From positions 1 to 35,100 of the forward strand of contig JACRAN010000091.1 in assembly GCA_016234735.1 (NCBI GenBank): 35,100 nt of DNA, read 5' to 3'. Of the stretch, positions 23,329 to 31,988 are shown piece by piece. Within the stretch, counting starts at the first letter, position 1. Each line of letters begins with the position of its first letter. Source of the DNA: Bacteroidota bacterium (GTDB lineage Bacteria > Bacteroidota > Bacteroidia > Chitinophagales > Saprospiraceae). The translations under genes were made by a program, and so were the position numbers. The notes under the pieces were generated by a model that had not been told where the DNA came from, made no database searches, and saw only the letters and a program-made list of their open reading frames with translations.

Positions 23329-23444
23329 GGTTCAAAATTTTGTGGTTCGTTTTTTTTTGTTCCGAAGGGAATCCAGAAAAATGACATCGCCGGACTGCGA
23401 TTGTCGCTCCGAAAGTGCGACTTTTCCGGCAAATTCAACGAAAA

Positions 23445-24887
23445 ATGACGGAACTGCTGCAACAAGCCTACGACCCCGAACACTTCCGCCGGGAAGGCCA
23501 CCGCCTCGTGGACCTGCTGGCCGACTACCTCACCAACATCCGTCGAGGCGATTCGCCCGAAAAAGTGCTGCACTACGTGGACCCCAACGAACTCTACGAG
23601 CGCTGGCAGGCCGACCTCGCCGGGGCACCCCACCGGGATTTGGGCGGTTTTTTTGAAAAAATACTGCACGACACGATGCACATGCACCACCCGAAGTACC
23701 TGGGCCACCAGACCTCGAACGTGGCTCCACCTGCCGCCCTCGCCGAACTGATCGGCGGGCTGCTCGACCCCGGCATGGGCGTGTACGAGCAGGGCACGTC
23801 GGGCGTGGCGCTCGAACGGCTGCTGGTGAAGGAACTCGGAAAAATCATGCACTGGGGCGACGGCACGGAGGGCTATTTGACCTCCGGCGGCACCCTCGGC
23901 AACCTCACGGCGCTGCTCTGCGCCCGCCAGGTGATGGTGGAAAACGATGTGTGGAAGAATGGTTTTCAGGGAAAACAGTACGCTTTTTTGGTCTCGTCCG
24001 AGGCCCACTACTCGGTGGCGAGGGCGGTGCAGGTGATGGGCATGGGCAAGCGGGGCGTGGTGCAAGTGCCTGTTAATCAACGGTTTCAGATGCGTACCGA
24101 CCAATTGGAGGCGTGTTTTCAGCAGGCGGCGGACGAGGGCGTGACCGTCATCGGGGTGGTGGCCAGCTCCTGCTCCACCGCCACTGGCAGCTTCGACCCC
24201 TTGGCCGACATCGCCGATTTTTGCGAAGCGAAAAAACTCTGGCTGCATGTGGACGGGGCGCACGGCGGCTGTGCGCTTTTCTCTAAAAAATACCGCTCCC
24301 TGCTCGACGGCATTGAGCGGGCGGACAGCATGATCCTCGACTTCCACAAAATGCTGATGACCCCAAAACTTGTCACTGCCGTCGCCTTCCGGCGGGGCGA
24401 GCATTCGTACCAGACCTTCACCCAGAAGGCATCGTACATGTGGGATTCGGACGAGGGACGGGAGTGGTTCAACCTCGCCAAACGCACGTTTGAACTCACC
24501 AAAAGTTTCATGAGCGTGCGGGTGTACGCCCTCTGGCGCACCTACGGCCCGGCGCTTTTCGGGGAGTACGTCGAGCAGCAGTTCGACTTGGGGAAAACCT
24601 TCGCCCGGCTCCTCGCAGCAGCCGGGGACTTTGAAATGCCGGTGGCCGAGCCGGAATGCAACATCCTATGTTTCAGGTACTTGCAACCAGGTTGGAGCGA
24701 GGAGAAAGCCGACCGGGTGAACGCCGCCATCCGGGAGCGACTGGTGCGGGAGGGCGAGTTTTTCATCGTGCAGACGAGGTTGCAGGGCAAACTTTACCTC
24801 CGCACGACGCTGATGAACCCACACACGACGGAGCGGGAATTGGTGGTGGTGCTGGAACGAATCCGGGTATTGGGAATTGGGAATTAG
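23445..24887 (+). CDS. Group II pyridoxal phosphate-dependent amino acid decarboxylase
   Basis: 480 residues from the ATG at 23445 ([18 protein letters not shown]), preceded by an A-rich run; an in-frame GTG at 23415 is less likely. Marks of the group II (aromatic-L-amino acid/glutamate/cysteine-sulfinate/aspartate) decarboxylases: [35 protein letters not shown] (phosphate region), [16 protein letters not shown] with the ring-stacking His, HVDGAHGG with Asp270 (pyridine nitrogen), and [10 protein letters not shown] with Lys302 as the Schiff-base lysine. It removes the alpha-carboxylate of an amino acid in the cytoplasm; which one is not clear from the sequence. The last residues (RVLGIGN) and the TAG stop are encoded inside a heptamer word array, so the natural C terminus may have been altered by the repeat. 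Confidence 0.93.
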   Translation: MTELLQQAYDPEHFRREGHRLVDLLADYLTNIRRGDSPEKVLHYVDPNELYERWQADLAGAPHRDLGGFFEKILHDTMHMHHPKYLGHQTSNVAPPAALAELIGGLLDPGMGVYEQGTSGVALERLLVKELGKIMHWGDGTEGYLTSGGTLGNLTALLCARQVMVENDVWKNGFQGKQYAFLVSSEAHYSVARAVQVMGMGKRGVVQVPVNQRFQMRTDQLEACFQQAADEGVTVIGVVASSCSTATGSFDPLADIADFCEAKKLWLHVDGAHGGCALFSKKYRSLLDGIERADSMILDFHKMLMTPKLVTAVAFRRGEHSYQTFTQKASYMWDSDEGREWFNLAKRTFELTKSFMSVRVYALWRTYGPALFGEYVEQQFDLGKTFARLLAAAGDFEMPVAEPECNILCFRYLQPGWSEEKADRVNAAIRERLVREGEFFIVQTRLQGKLYLRTTLMNPHTTERELVVVLERIRVLGIGN

Positions 24888-24975
24888 GTATTGGAATTGG
24901 GAATTGGGAATTGGGAATTGGGAATTGGGTATTTTTCAGTTGCCAATTCCAAATACCTAATTCCCAATACCCAAT
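24865..24975. repeat. Word-repeat inverted repeat (GGGAATT type), the longest array in the window
   Basis: The left arm 24865-24931 has about nine tandem GGGAATT/GGGTATT/AGGTATT heptamers. The right arm 24943-24975 has the inverted words (CCAATTCC, ACCTAATTCCCAATACCC). The loop is about 11 bases (TTTTTCAGTTG). The left arm contains the stop codon of the decarboxylase gene and its last codons; the right arm touches the stop of the convergent small gene. The same words form 5956-6022. Confidence 0.9.
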
Positions 24976-25313
24976 CACCACCTCAACTCCTCGTCCACCC
25001 CCTCCGACGGCTGGCTGCCGTAGAATTTTTTGGTGGCGAGCCGCTGGCGCTGGCGGTCCATGACGAGTTTGGCGAGGGCGATATTGGCAGGGTCAGGGTT
25101 GCCGGGCGAGAGGGCATCGTGGATTTTGGTTTCGGACACGTCGTTGCGGTAGAGGAGGCTGAGGAGGTACTCCATGTTGTGCTCGATGAGCCAGGAGATT
25201 CGGTCGCAGAGGGCCTGGAAAATTTCGGCTTCGGAAGGTGCCCCTCCTTCGGTCGAAGCAAGTTCGAAGTCCTTGATAATGAGTTCGTTAGCTGCGGTTT
25301 GAGCGTCGTTCAT
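24975..25313 (-). CDS. Small hypothetical protein next to the GH3-like gene
   Basis: 112 residues, acidic and mostly helical by inspection ([40 protein letters not shown]). No signal peptide or membrane segment, so likely cytoplasmic. I do not recognise a named family, though the style is that of short conserved Bacteroidota proteins. Its start lies 11 bases after the stop of the GH3-like gene on the same strand, so they probably form one operon with this gene second. Its TGA stop is at the edge of the GGGAATT repeat. Confidence 0.75.
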   Translation of the reverse strand: MNDAQTAANELIIKDFELASTEGGAPSEAEIFQALCDRISWLIEHNMEYLLSLLYRNDVSETKIHDALSPGNPDPANIALAKLVMDRQRQRLATKKFYGSQPSEGVDEELRW

Positions 25314-25324
25314 AGCTTTTGATT

Positions 25325-26848
25325 TTAAGCGAAAATTCCCGAAAATTCAAGGATGTCCTCCAGGTGCGCCCGGTTGTTGGAGAGCCTCGGCACCTTGTGC
25401 TGGCCGCCGTATTTTCCCTTTGATTTCAGCCAGTCGCTGAAGGTGCCTTTGGGTACCGTGTGGAGCCGGAGCCGTTGGAGGGCCACGGAATTGAAGCGTT
25501 TTTGTTCGTAGTTGGAGTTGACTTTTTGCAGGTTCACGTCGAGTTTTTCGGCAAAAGTTTCGATGCAAACGGGCGGTTTTTCAAACTCCACAATCCACTC
25601 GTGGCCACCTTTTTTATCCAGGTTGAAATACACCGGTGCCATCGTGTAATCGCTCATGATGGCATCCATTTCATGGCAGGTTTGGGTGATGGCGCGGTCG
25701 GTGTTGGAGATGATCACGTCTTCGCCGAAGGCGTTCACGTAGAGGCTGGTGCGCCCGGAAACCCTGATTTTAAAGGGGTCCAGCGAGGTGAACTGCACCG
25801 TGTCGCCGATGACGTAGCGCCAGAGGCCGCTGCTGGTGGTGATGACGAGGGCGTAGTCTTCGCCCAACTCCACCTCCCGGAGCGGGATGGCCCGCTGGTT
25901 TTCAGCCCCCCACTCCGATTTGGGCAGGAACTCGTAGTACGTGCCGCTGTCGAGCATGAGCAGCAGGCCGTTGTCCGAGAGGTCGTTCTGGATGGCGAAG
26001 TAGCCCTCCGAGGCGTTGTAAATTTCCTCGTAGAAGAATTTTTTTGCGGAAAAATAGTGGTCGAACTGGCGGCGGTGCGGCTCGAAATTGACGCCGCCGT
26101 GGATGTACGTTTCGAGGTTGGGCCAGATGTCGAAAATGCTGTTTTTGCCGGAAACCTGTAGCACGTTTTGAAGGAAAATATTGGTCCAGGTGGGCACGCC
26201 GCCAATCATCGAGATGTCCTCTTCGAGCAGCATTTCGGCCATCATCCTGATTTTTTCCTCCCAATTGCGCAGCGTGGCAATCTCCGGGTGCGGCACGTAA
26301 AACAGGCGGCCCACCAGTGGCATCTGGCGCAGCAGCAGCGCCGAAATGTCGCAAATGGTCACGGCAGGGTAGCCTTCGTCGGGGTAAAAAGTGCCGCCCA
26401 TCACCAGCGATTTGTGCGCAAAAACATTGGATTCCGGGTGGTTGTCATAGAGGAAAGCGAGGGTGTCCCAGGCACCTTTCACGTGGTTTTGCATGAGGCT
26501 TTCCTGCGTCACGGGCAGGTATTTGCTCACCGCCCCGGTCGTGCCCGACGACTTGGCGAACCATTCGACAAAGCCGGTGTACAGCACGTCCGTTTCACCT
26601 CTCATCATTCTTTCAATGTACGGCTGCAACGTCAGGTAGCTCTGCACGGGCACCTTCCGGGCGAAGTCAGCGGGCTTTCGGATGCTGTGAAAACGGTGCT
26701 TCGTGCCCCACTCCGTGTCGGCATGTGCCTGCACCAGTTCCATCAGTACCCGCTCCTGCGTCTCGTGCGACGTGGCCATGAACCGCCGGTTGGCCTCCAT
26801 GCGGTACTCGAGGTACTTTGAAAATATTTTGTTGACGATGGTTCTCAT
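25325..26848 (-). CDS. GH3 auxin-responsive promoter family protein (acyl-adenylate/amido synthetase fold)
   Basis: 507 residues from the ATG at 26848 (MRTIVNKIFSKYLEYRM). An upstream in-frame start near 26998 would add a basic, low-complexity 50-residue leader not seen in the family. GH3 features: SSGTTGAVSKYLPVT (phosphate-binding loop, about 98-112), GGVPTWTNIFLQNVLQ, HGGVNFEPHRRQF, YNASEGYFAIQ with the YxASEG motif that holds the adenine, LGEDYALVITTSSGLWRYVIGD, and TVQFTSLDPFKIRVSGR near the C-terminal domain hinge. Plant GH3 enzymes adenylate an acid such as auxin or jasmonate and join it to an amino acid; bacterial members, common in Bacteroidota, have unknown substrates. It precedes the small gene 24975-25313. 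Strand bias and spacing fit one operon. Confidence 0.92.
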   Translation of the reverse strand: MRTIVNKIFSKYLEYRMEANRRFMATSHETQERVLMELVQAHADTEWGTKHRFHSIRKPADFARKVPVQSYLTLQPYIERMMRGETDVLYTGFVEWFAKSSGTTGAVSKYLPVTQESLMQNHVKGAWDTLAFLYDNHPESNVFAHKSLVMGGTFYPDEGYPAVTICDISALLLRQMPLVGRLFYVPHPEIATLRNWEEKIRMMAEMLLEEDISMIGGVPTWTNIFLQNVLQVSGKNSIFDIWPNLETYIHGGVNFEPHRRQFDHYFSAKKFFYEEIYNASEGYFAIQNDLSDNGLLLMLDSGTYYEFLPKSEWGAENQRAIPLREVELGEDYALVITTSSGLWRYVIGDTVQFTSLDPFKIRVSGRTSLYVNAFGEDVIISNTDRAITQTCHEMDAIMSDYTMAPVYFNLDKKGGHEWIVEFEKPPVCIETFAEKLDVNLQKVNSNYEQKRFNSVALQRLRLHTVPKGTFSDWLKSKGKYGGQHKVPRLSNNRAHLEDILEFSGIFA

Positions 26849-26978
26849 GTATTGCCGGACAACTTTTGAAATCCTTCCTAACTTTGAGCGTTCGTGGGAC
26901 GGGCTTCGACGCAAGATGTGACGGGGCGAAAATAAGGAGTTGTTTGCAATTGTTTGAGTTTGTTCGGGATGGTTTGAG

Positions 26979-27007
26979 TTTGTCTTGAACTCAGGCAATC
27001 AATTTTG
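26979..27007 (+). promoter_or_regulatory. Possible promoter of the bile acid:sodium symporter family gene
   Basis: TTTG at 26979-26982 and CAATTTTG at 27000-27007 (one mismatch to TAnnTTTG) are 17 bases apart. Transcription from here would begin about 27014, after the first in-frame TTG at 26985, and so argues for the later start at 27069. Support is moderate to weak. Confidence 0.3.
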
Positions 27008-27068
27008 TGGAAATCCATCCCGGCACACGCCAAATAACTCAACCCACCTCATCCAAGCTGCACCTGAA

Positions 27069-27959
27069 TTGCCTGATTTTATCAATATCGAGACTTTCCT
27101 GAAAATCGTGTTGGCGATGATTATGCTCAGTGTGGGCTTGTCGTTGACCACCAACGACTTCAGGTACATCTTCCGGAACACCCGGATTTTTTTGGTGGCG
27201 CTGGTTTCAAAAATGCTGCTGTTCCCGCTGCTGGGCCTCCTGATTGCGCACCTCTGGGGCTTGCCGCCCACGTTCCAACTCGGCATTTTCCTGCTGCTCA
27301 TCTGCCCGGGCGGCACCACTTCCAACGTCATAACCTATTGGTTTTCAGGCACTACGGCGTTGACCATCTCGCTCACCACCATCACCAGTTTTCTGGCGGT
27401 TTTTCTTATCCCGCCGTTGGTCAACTGGTCGCACCGATTCTATCTGGGAGATGGTGTGATTGTCAACCTGCCCGTGTTCGAGACCACGACCAATATTTTT
27501 TACATTGTGATCATCCCCGTTTTTGTCGGCATGTTGTTCAAAATGTATTTTTCAAAACCGGCGGACGTTGCGGAGCGGATATTGAAAAACGTCTCGATTG
27601 TGCTGCTCGGCATCATTTATCTGGTCAAGTTTTTCGCCAGCAAAGAACATGGCGGGGCCGAACTCACGCAACATGAAATCTGGCTCTTGCTGCCAGTCTT
27701 GCTGGCCATCAACGTCGCTGCAATGGTCGTGGGTTATTACGTGCCGAGGCTGTTCGGAATCGGCATCCGGGACAGCATGACTACCGCCATCGAACTCGGC
27801 CTGCAAAACTTGAGCCTTGCGCTGCTCATTGGAAGCGTTTTGCTGCACAACGAAGAATTGGTCAAGCCCTCCCTCATTTACGCCATGTTTTCCTTCTGGA
27901 CGGCGGCGCTGTTCGGGCTGATTGTAAAAAAGCGGTATTACCACAAATACTGGGCTTAA
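27069..27959 (+). CDS. Bile acid:sodium symporter family transporter
   Basis: 296 residues if begun at TTG 27069, just before the first membrane helix (FLKIVLAMIMLSVGLSL). An open frame back to TTG 26985 would add a polar segment, and the first in-frame ATG (27117) would cut the first helix. Several hydrophobic helices follow: IFLVALVSKMLLFPLLGLLI, LGIFLLLICPGGTTSNV with the conserved PGGTTSN cation-site motif, ALTISLTTITSFLAVFLIPP, FYIVIIPVFVGMLF, and ELGLQNLSLALLIGSVLL with the second crossover element. This is the BASS/SBF (10-TM) fold, which uses sodium to import bile acids in animals and pantoate, pyruvate or other organic acids in bacteria and plastids. The substrate here is not predictable. 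Start uncertainty is high, identity is good. Confidence 0.85.
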   Translation: MPDFINIETFLKIVLAMIMLSVGLSLTTNDFRYIFRNTRIFLVALVSKMLLFPLLGLLIAHLWGLPPTFQLGIFLLLICPGGTTSNVITYWFSGTTALTISLTTITSFLAVFLIPPLVNWSHRFYLGDGVIVNLPVFETTTNIFYIVIIPVFVGMLFKMYFSKPADVAERILKNVSIVLLGIIYLVKFFASKEHGGAELTQHEIWLLLPVLLAINVAAMVVGYYVPRLFGIGIRDSMTTAIELGLQNLSLALLIGSVLLHNEELVKPSLIYAMFSFWTAALFGLIVKKRYYHKYWA

Positions 27960-28026
27960 AATAGTCAACTTCCCGGCGGCATCCCCTACCTGAAAAATCC
28001 CTACCTTCACCCCGAAACCAACTACG

Positions 28027-29295
28027 ATGAAAGAAGATTTGCTCCACTTCCTCTGGCGCACCCGCCGCTTCGACCACGCCAACCTGACGACCACCGAGGG
28101 CGAACCCCTCGAAATTCTCCATCCCGGCGAACACAATGCCCATGCAGGGCCCGACTTCCTCAATGCCCGGCTGAAAATCGGCGCGACCGACTGGGCCGGC
28201 AACGTGGAAATGCACCTCCAATCTTCTGACTGGCTGCGCCACCAACACCAGCACGACGCTGCTTACGCCAACGTCATCCTGCACGTGGTTTTGGAGGAAG
28301 ACCAGCCCGCTTCGAGGGCCGACGGCAGCCGAATCCCCTGTCTCGAAATGAAAAAATTAGTGCCGCCCGGCATCGCTGGCACCTACCAAAAACTGTTGCA
28401 CAACGAGCACTGGATTCCCTGCCAGCATTTTTTCCACTCGGTGCCCAACCTGACCAAATCCCTGTGGCTCGACCGCCTGCTGGTGGAGCGGCTGGAGCAA
28501 AAAACCGAGGCCATCCGCCGCTCCCTCGCCGAAAACGGGAACAACTGGGAGGAAACTTTTTACCAGTTCCTCGCCCGCAACTTCGGCCTGAAGGTGAACT
28601 CCGAACCCTTCGAGGCACTGGCCCGGTCGCTGCCGCAGCGCATCCTCGCCCGGCACAAGGACAACCTGCCGCAAATCGAGGCGCTGCTCTTCGGGCAGGC
28701 GGGCATGTTGGAGCCGCCCCACGCCGACGATTACCCGAATGCCCTGAAAACCGAGTACGCTTTTTTACGGAAAAAATATGCGCTGACACCCCTCGATGCA
28801 GTCTGGTGGAAGTTCCTGCGGCTGCACCCCGGCAACTTCCCGACCATCCGGCTGGCGCAATTTGCGAGGCTGGTGCAGCAGTCGGCACACCTGTTCAGCC
28901 GCATTCTGGAGGTGGAAAACCAGGCGGACATCGAAGCGCTCTTCAAGATAAAATTGGACGGCTACTGGCTCACGCACTACACGTTCGGGCAGGTTTCAAC
29001 GAAGAAAAAAAAATCGCTCGGCAAGGAAGCCGTGCGGCTGCTCACCATCAACACCATCGTGCCGTTCCTGTTTTTGTACGGTAAAATGCGGGGTGAGGAA
29101 GCCTTCAAGGACAAGGCGCTGCACCTGCTCGAAGCCCTGCCGCCGGAAAAAAATACCATCATCGCTGGCTGGGAACGGTTGGGCGTGGAAGCGAAATCGG
29201 CGTACTACACGCAGGCGTTGTTGCAGTTGAAAAATGTTTATTGCGATAGGAAAAGGTGTCTGGAATGTGCGGTGGGGGCGGCGATTTTGAAGTGA
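28027..29295 (+). CDS. DUF2851 family protein
   Basis: 422 residues, the normal size of DUF2851 proteins of Bacteroidota. Recognisable family parts are KEDLLHFLWRTRRFD at the start, GEHNAHAGPDFLNARLKIG, WAGNVEMHLQSSDWLRH (about 56-72) and HVVLEEDQPASRADG in an N-terminal domain resembling a nuclease-like fold. A helical C-terminal region ends with NVYCDRKRCLECAVG, where the closely spaced Cys residues may bind a metal. No signal peptide, so cytoplasmic. The function of the family is unknown; the two E/D-H-rich motifs near the N terminus are the most likely active site. It lies downstream of the transporter (67 bases) and may share its transcript. Confidence 0.88.
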   Translation: MKEDLLHFLWRTRRFDHANLTTTEGEPLEILHPGEHNAHAGPDFLNARLKIGATDWAGNVEMHLQSSDWLRHQHQHDAAYANVILHVVLEEDQPASRADGSRIPCLEMKKLVPPGIAGTYQKLLHNEHWIPCQHFFHSVPNLTKSLWLDRLLVERLEQKTEAIRRSLAENGNNWEETFYQFLARNFGLKVNSEPFEALARSLPQRILARHKDNLPQIEALLFGQAGMLEPPHADDYPNALKTEYAFLRKKYALTPLDAVWWKFLRLHPGNFPTIRLAQFARLVQQSAHLFSRILEVENQADIEALFKIKLDGYWLTHYTFGQVSTKKKKSLGKEAVRLLTINTIVPFLFLYGKMRGEEAFKDKALHLLEALPPEKNTIIAGWERLGVEAKSAYYTQALLQLKNVYCDRKRCLECAVGAAILK

Positions 29296-29334
29296 AAGTG
29301 GGCAACTGGAGCAATGCAACTGAATGAATTCCAC

Positions 29335-29718
29335 TCAAATCGTTTGGACATGAGAGTAGCCCAAGATTTTGGCATCCTCCGTCAGCACCGGGCAATTCAA
29401 AATTCTTGCCGTAGCGACAATCAACTGGTCAGCGGGATCTTTGTGAAAGGAACCGGGAAGGCGGGTGGATTCTACAACAATTTCCGGCGTGAGCGCCGTC
29501 AACTGAACCTTCGGATAGACGAGGGCAGTTTGCAACCACACCAAAACATCCACAGAAAGCGTCAATCGATTCACCTCCACCAATTTGGCAATTTCCCAAC
29601 AGGAAATAGAACTGATGTACACTTGCGAGGCAGCGTTTATGGCGGCAAGGTACTTCGATTTCAGCTTGTTGTCGCCACTCACCCACCATATCCAGATATG
29701 TGTGTCCAGCACTATCAT
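29335..29718 (-). CDS. PIN-domain toxin (VapC-like ribonuclease)
   Basis: 127 residues, the usual PIN toxin size. Four acidic residues of the PIN active site are in place: VLDTH (Asp at 5), SCWEIAKL (Glu about 42), DPADQLIVATA (Asp about 94) and LTEDAKI (Asp about 113). VapC toxins are metal-dependent RNases that cleave tRNA or rRNA when the antitoxin is lost. The ATG (29718-29716) overlaps the end of the antitoxin gene by 4 bases, the normal arrangement of type II modules. The system may stabilise this region or act in stress or phage response; this is inference. Confidence 0.9.
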   Translation of the reverse strand: MIVLDTHIWIWWVSGDNKLKSKYLAAINAASQVYISSISCWEIAKLVEVNRLTLSVDVLVWLQTALVYPKVQLTALTPEIVVESTRLPGSFHKDPADQLIVATARILNCPVLTEDAKILGYSHVQTI

Positions 29719-29945
29719 ACAATTACCTCCCAGTCATTTTCGGCTACCGGTTGGAAGGGATGGTCATATTTCAATACGGTGCCCTGCAATGGGAAATCCC
29801 CATTCAGCCGGACAGGCCCGGCTTGCATTGCCGCTTTTAAGGCATTGAAAATCAACTCCTTGTTTTCCGGGGATAATTGCGTAAAAAACCGGAGGAACTG
29901 CCCCAAGTCGAATTTCAACGGGATGGTCAAATTTTTCATCTTCAT
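29715..29945 (-). CDS. Putative antitoxin of the PIN toxin
   Basis: 76 residues from ATG 29945 (another in-frame ATG is at 29939). An open frame back to 29999 crosses the likely promoter and is not used. The C terminus LQGTVLKYDHPFQPVAENDWEV is the pattern of toxin-binding tails of Bacteroidota VapB/Phd-like antitoxins (given here only in part). The N-terminal half LSPENKELIFNALKAAMQ is helical; I see no certain DNA-binding helix-turn-helix, so autoregulation is not obvious. The call rests mostly on position: directly upstream of and overlapping the PIN toxin gene by 4 bases. Confidence 0.75.
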   Translation of the reverse strand: MKMKNLTIPLKFDLGQFLRFFTQLSPENKELIFNALKAAMQAGPVRLNGDFPLQGTVLKYDHPFQPVAENDWEVIV

Positions 29946-29968
29946 TACTTTTTTGAAAAAACGCTCGA

Positions 29969-29999
29969 CAAAGTAACGTTTTTTCGACCCAATATTCAA
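29969..29999 (-). promoter_or_regulatory. Possible promoter of the toxin-antitoxin operon
   Basis: On the minus strand TTG (29999-29997) and TTACTTTG (29976-29969, one mismatch to TAnnTTTG) are 20 bases apart. A transcript would start about 29962, just before the antitoxin ATG at 29945. Confidence 0.3.
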
Positions 30000-30035
30000 C
30001 TGATTTCAAGTACGCTTTTGTTCTTCAAACACTGT

Positions 30036-31562
30036 TCAATGCCGGAAATGCCGCACCCCCGTCATCACCATGCCCATGCCGTGCGCGTCGCAGTAGGCCA
30101 CGCTGTCCTGGTCCTTGATGGAGCCGCCGGGGTGGATGACCGCCGTGATGCCCACCTGGTCAGCGATTTCCACGCAGTCGGGGAACGGGAAAAACGCATC
30201 GGAGGCCATCACCGCCCCCTGCAAATCGAAGCCGAAGGACTTGGCCTTGGCGATGGCCTGGCGCAGCGCATCCACCCGGTTGGGCTGGCCGCAGCCCATG
30301 CCGATGAGCTGGCGGTTTTTCACCAGCGCAATGCCGTTCGATTTCAAGTGCTTGACGGCAATGTTGGCGAAGAGCAGGTCGTCGGTTTCGGCTTCGATGG
30401 GGGCTGTTTTCGTGACCACTTTCAGGTCTGCCCTCGTTTCCGTTTTCAGGTCGGTGTCCTGCTCCACCACGCCGTTCAGCAGGCTGCGGAACGAGCGGGG
30501 CCGCACGAAGAAGTCCTTGATTTTCAGCAGGATACGGTTCTTTTTTGCCGCCAATAACTCCAGTGCATCCGTATCGAAACCGGGGGCGATGAGCACCTCG
30601 TAGAACAGTTGGTCAATCTCCTGCGCCGTCGCCAAATCCAGTTTTTTGTTGCAAACGAAAATGCCGCCGAAGGCGCTCACGTTGTCGCAGGCCAGCGCCG
30701 CCTGCCAGGCTCCGGTCAGCGTCGGGCGGGTGGCCAGGCCGCAGGCATTGGTGTGTTTCAGGATGGCGAAGGTCGGCCCGGCATCCCGGAATTCCCGCAT
30801 GAGCTGCACCGCCGCATCAATGTCCACGAGGTTGTTGTAGCTGATGGCCTTGCCGCCGAGCTTGACGAACATTTTATCCAAATCCCCGAAAAAAACGCCC
30901 TGCTGGTGCGGGTTCTCGCCATAGCGCAGCGTCTCGGACTGGTGGATGCTGTGCTTGAACGACAGCTCGTCGCTTCCCCGGTTGAAATAGTTGAAAATGG
31001 CCGTGTCGTAGTTCGACGACACCTTGAACGCCCGCCGGGCGAGTTCCTTGCGGTCTTCGAGGTCCGTGAAGCCTTGTTTTCCCCGCAAAAGTTGGAGGAA
31101 CATGCCGTACTCTCCCTTCGACGGCACGACGGCCACGTCCCGGAAGTTTTTCGCCGCCGCCCGGATGAGCGAGATGCCGCCGATGTCGATTTTTTCAATG
31201 ATGGCCGCCTCGTCGCCCGTGCTGGCCACCGTCTCCTCGAACGGGTACAGGTCAACGATGACCACGTCGATTTCGGGGATGCCGTACTGCGAGAGTTGCG
31301 CCCGGTGCCCCGCTTCCCGCCGGGCGAGGATGCCGCCGAACACCTTCGGGTGCAGCGTTTTCACCCGCCCGTCGAGGATGGAGGGGTAGCCGGTGAGGTC
31401 TTCCACGGCCACCACGGGCACGCCGAGTTCCTCGATGTAGGTCTGAGTGCCGCCGGTGGAGTACATCACCACGCCGAGGCGGTGCAGTTCCCGGATGATT
31501 TCTTCCAGCCCTTCCTTGTGAAAAACGGAGATGAGTGCGGAGTTGATTTTCCTTGAGTCCAT
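30036..31562 (-). CDS. purH: Bifunctional AICAR formyltransferase / IMP cyclohydrolase
   Basis: 508 residues, normal for PurH. The IMP cyclohydrolase (MGS-like) domain comes first (about 1-190): NSALISVFHKEGLEEIIREL, YSTGGTQTYIEELGVP, DGRVKTLHPKVFGGILARR. The AICAR formyltransferase domain follows: LRYGENPHQQG, KAISYNNLVDIDAA, ILKHTNACGLA with the conserved Lys-His, SNGIALVKNRQLIGMGCGQPNRVD, VMASDAFFPFPD, and TAVIHPGGSIKD at the end. It catalyses the last two steps of IMP synthesis in the cytoplasm, using 10-formyl-THF. A well-formed promoter lies 105 bases upstream, and a single-arm GGATTTC word array sits in the leader directly before the start. Confidence 0.97.
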   Translation of the reverse strand: MDSRKINSALISVFHKEGLEEIIRELHRLGVVMYSTGGTQTYIEELGVPVVAVEDLTGYPSILDGRVKTLHPKVFGGILARREAGHRAQLSQYGIPEIDVVIVDLYPFEETVASTGDEAAIIEKIDIGGISLIRAAAKNFRDVAVVPSKGEYGMFLQLLRGKQGFTDLEDRKELARRAFKVSSNYDTAIFNYFNRGSDELSFKHSIHQSETLRYGENPHQQGVFFGDLDKMFVKLGGKAISYNNLVDIDAAVQLMREFRDAGPTFAILKHTNACGLATRPTLTGAWQAALACDNVSAFGGIFVCNKKLDLATAQEIDQLFYEVLIAPGFDTDALELLAAKKNRILLKIKDFFVRPRSFRSLLNGVVEQDTDLKTETRADLKVVTKTAPIEAETDDLLFANIAVKHLKSNGIALVKNRQLIGMGCGQPNRVDALRQAIAKAKSFGFDLQGAVMASDAFFPFPDCVEIADQVGITAVIHPGGSIKDQDSVAYCDAHGMGMVMTGVRHFRH

Positions 31563-31566
31563 GTTT

Positions 31567-31596
31567 CGATTTCGGATTTCGGATGTCGGATTTCGG
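31567..31596. repeat. Single-arm GGATTTC word array in the purH leader
   Basis: Four or so GGATTTC/GGATGTC heptamers lie 4 bases before the purH ATG, within the leader predicted from the promoter at 31667-31697. The words equal those of 622-764 and 17915-18020, but no inverted partner arm was found nearby. Confidence 0.7.
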
Positions 31597-31666
31597 TTGA
31601 AAATCTGGCATCCAAAATGGTTGGCAAACTGATTTTATGAAAAAAGTGGTTTTCGTCGGGAGGGCG

Positions 31667-31697
31667 CAAATGTAGTGTGTTTGCAGGCAGTGACAAA
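31667..31697 (-). promoter_or_regulatory. Bacteroidota-type promoter of purH
   Basis: On the minus strand TTTG (31697-31694), a spacer of 19 bases, then TACATTTG (31674-31667) fully match TTTG-N19-TAnnTTTG. The leader would be about 98 bases and would contain the GGATTTC word array. Confidence 0.65.
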
Positions 31698-31954
31698 AAA
31701 GCAGCGTGTCAAATCAGGCAAGTTGCAGGAAAAAAACGGCGGATCAGAAACCTGACTTTTGGGATAGTTTGGTTGGTCGGAAACCTTTGCCCACGCTTAC
31801 TTTGTCCTTGTAGAAAGCAATTTTTGAAAGCTGATATTTCAGATTAGACATTTCACCCCAAACAACCACACGCTCGCACCTTTTTTCCTTCTTTTTTTTG
31901 ACTCCAATGTTTAGCTGTGAAAACTTTGGGACTATTTCATACAGGATTTCGGCG

Positions 31955-31988
31955 GCCCACTGACGCACATCAGTGGGCTGTTTTTTTT
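31955..31988 (+). terminator. Rho-independent terminator on the plus strand with no plus-strand gene upstream
   Basis: GCCCACTGA (31955-31963) and TCAGTGGGC (31970-31978) form a 9-bp stem with loop CGCACA, followed by TG and eight T (31981-31988). On the minus strand there is no T run after the stem. The stem overlaps the last codons and stop of the minus-strand HAD gene. Confidence 0.7.

Larger units (their letters stand above)
31563..31969. other. Intergenic region between purH and the HAD gene
   Basis: This gap of about 400 bases holds the purH leader and promoter (31567-31697), then about 260 bases without a clear gene. A minus-strand open frame (31744-31968, 74 codons, GTG start inside a terminator stem) has a Lys-rich, repeat-like translation and is probably not a gene. 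A strong plus-strand terminator at its right end suggests a plus-strand RNA. TTACTTTG at 31797-31804 with TTG at 31773-31775 (21-base spacer) could be its promoter. Confidence 0.4.

Noticed and set aside
31744-31968. Minus-strand open frame of 74 codons next to the HAD gene
   Set aside because: GTG start inside a terminator stem, no family resemblance, Lys-rich homopolymer-like stretch and no promoter; better explained as non-coding.
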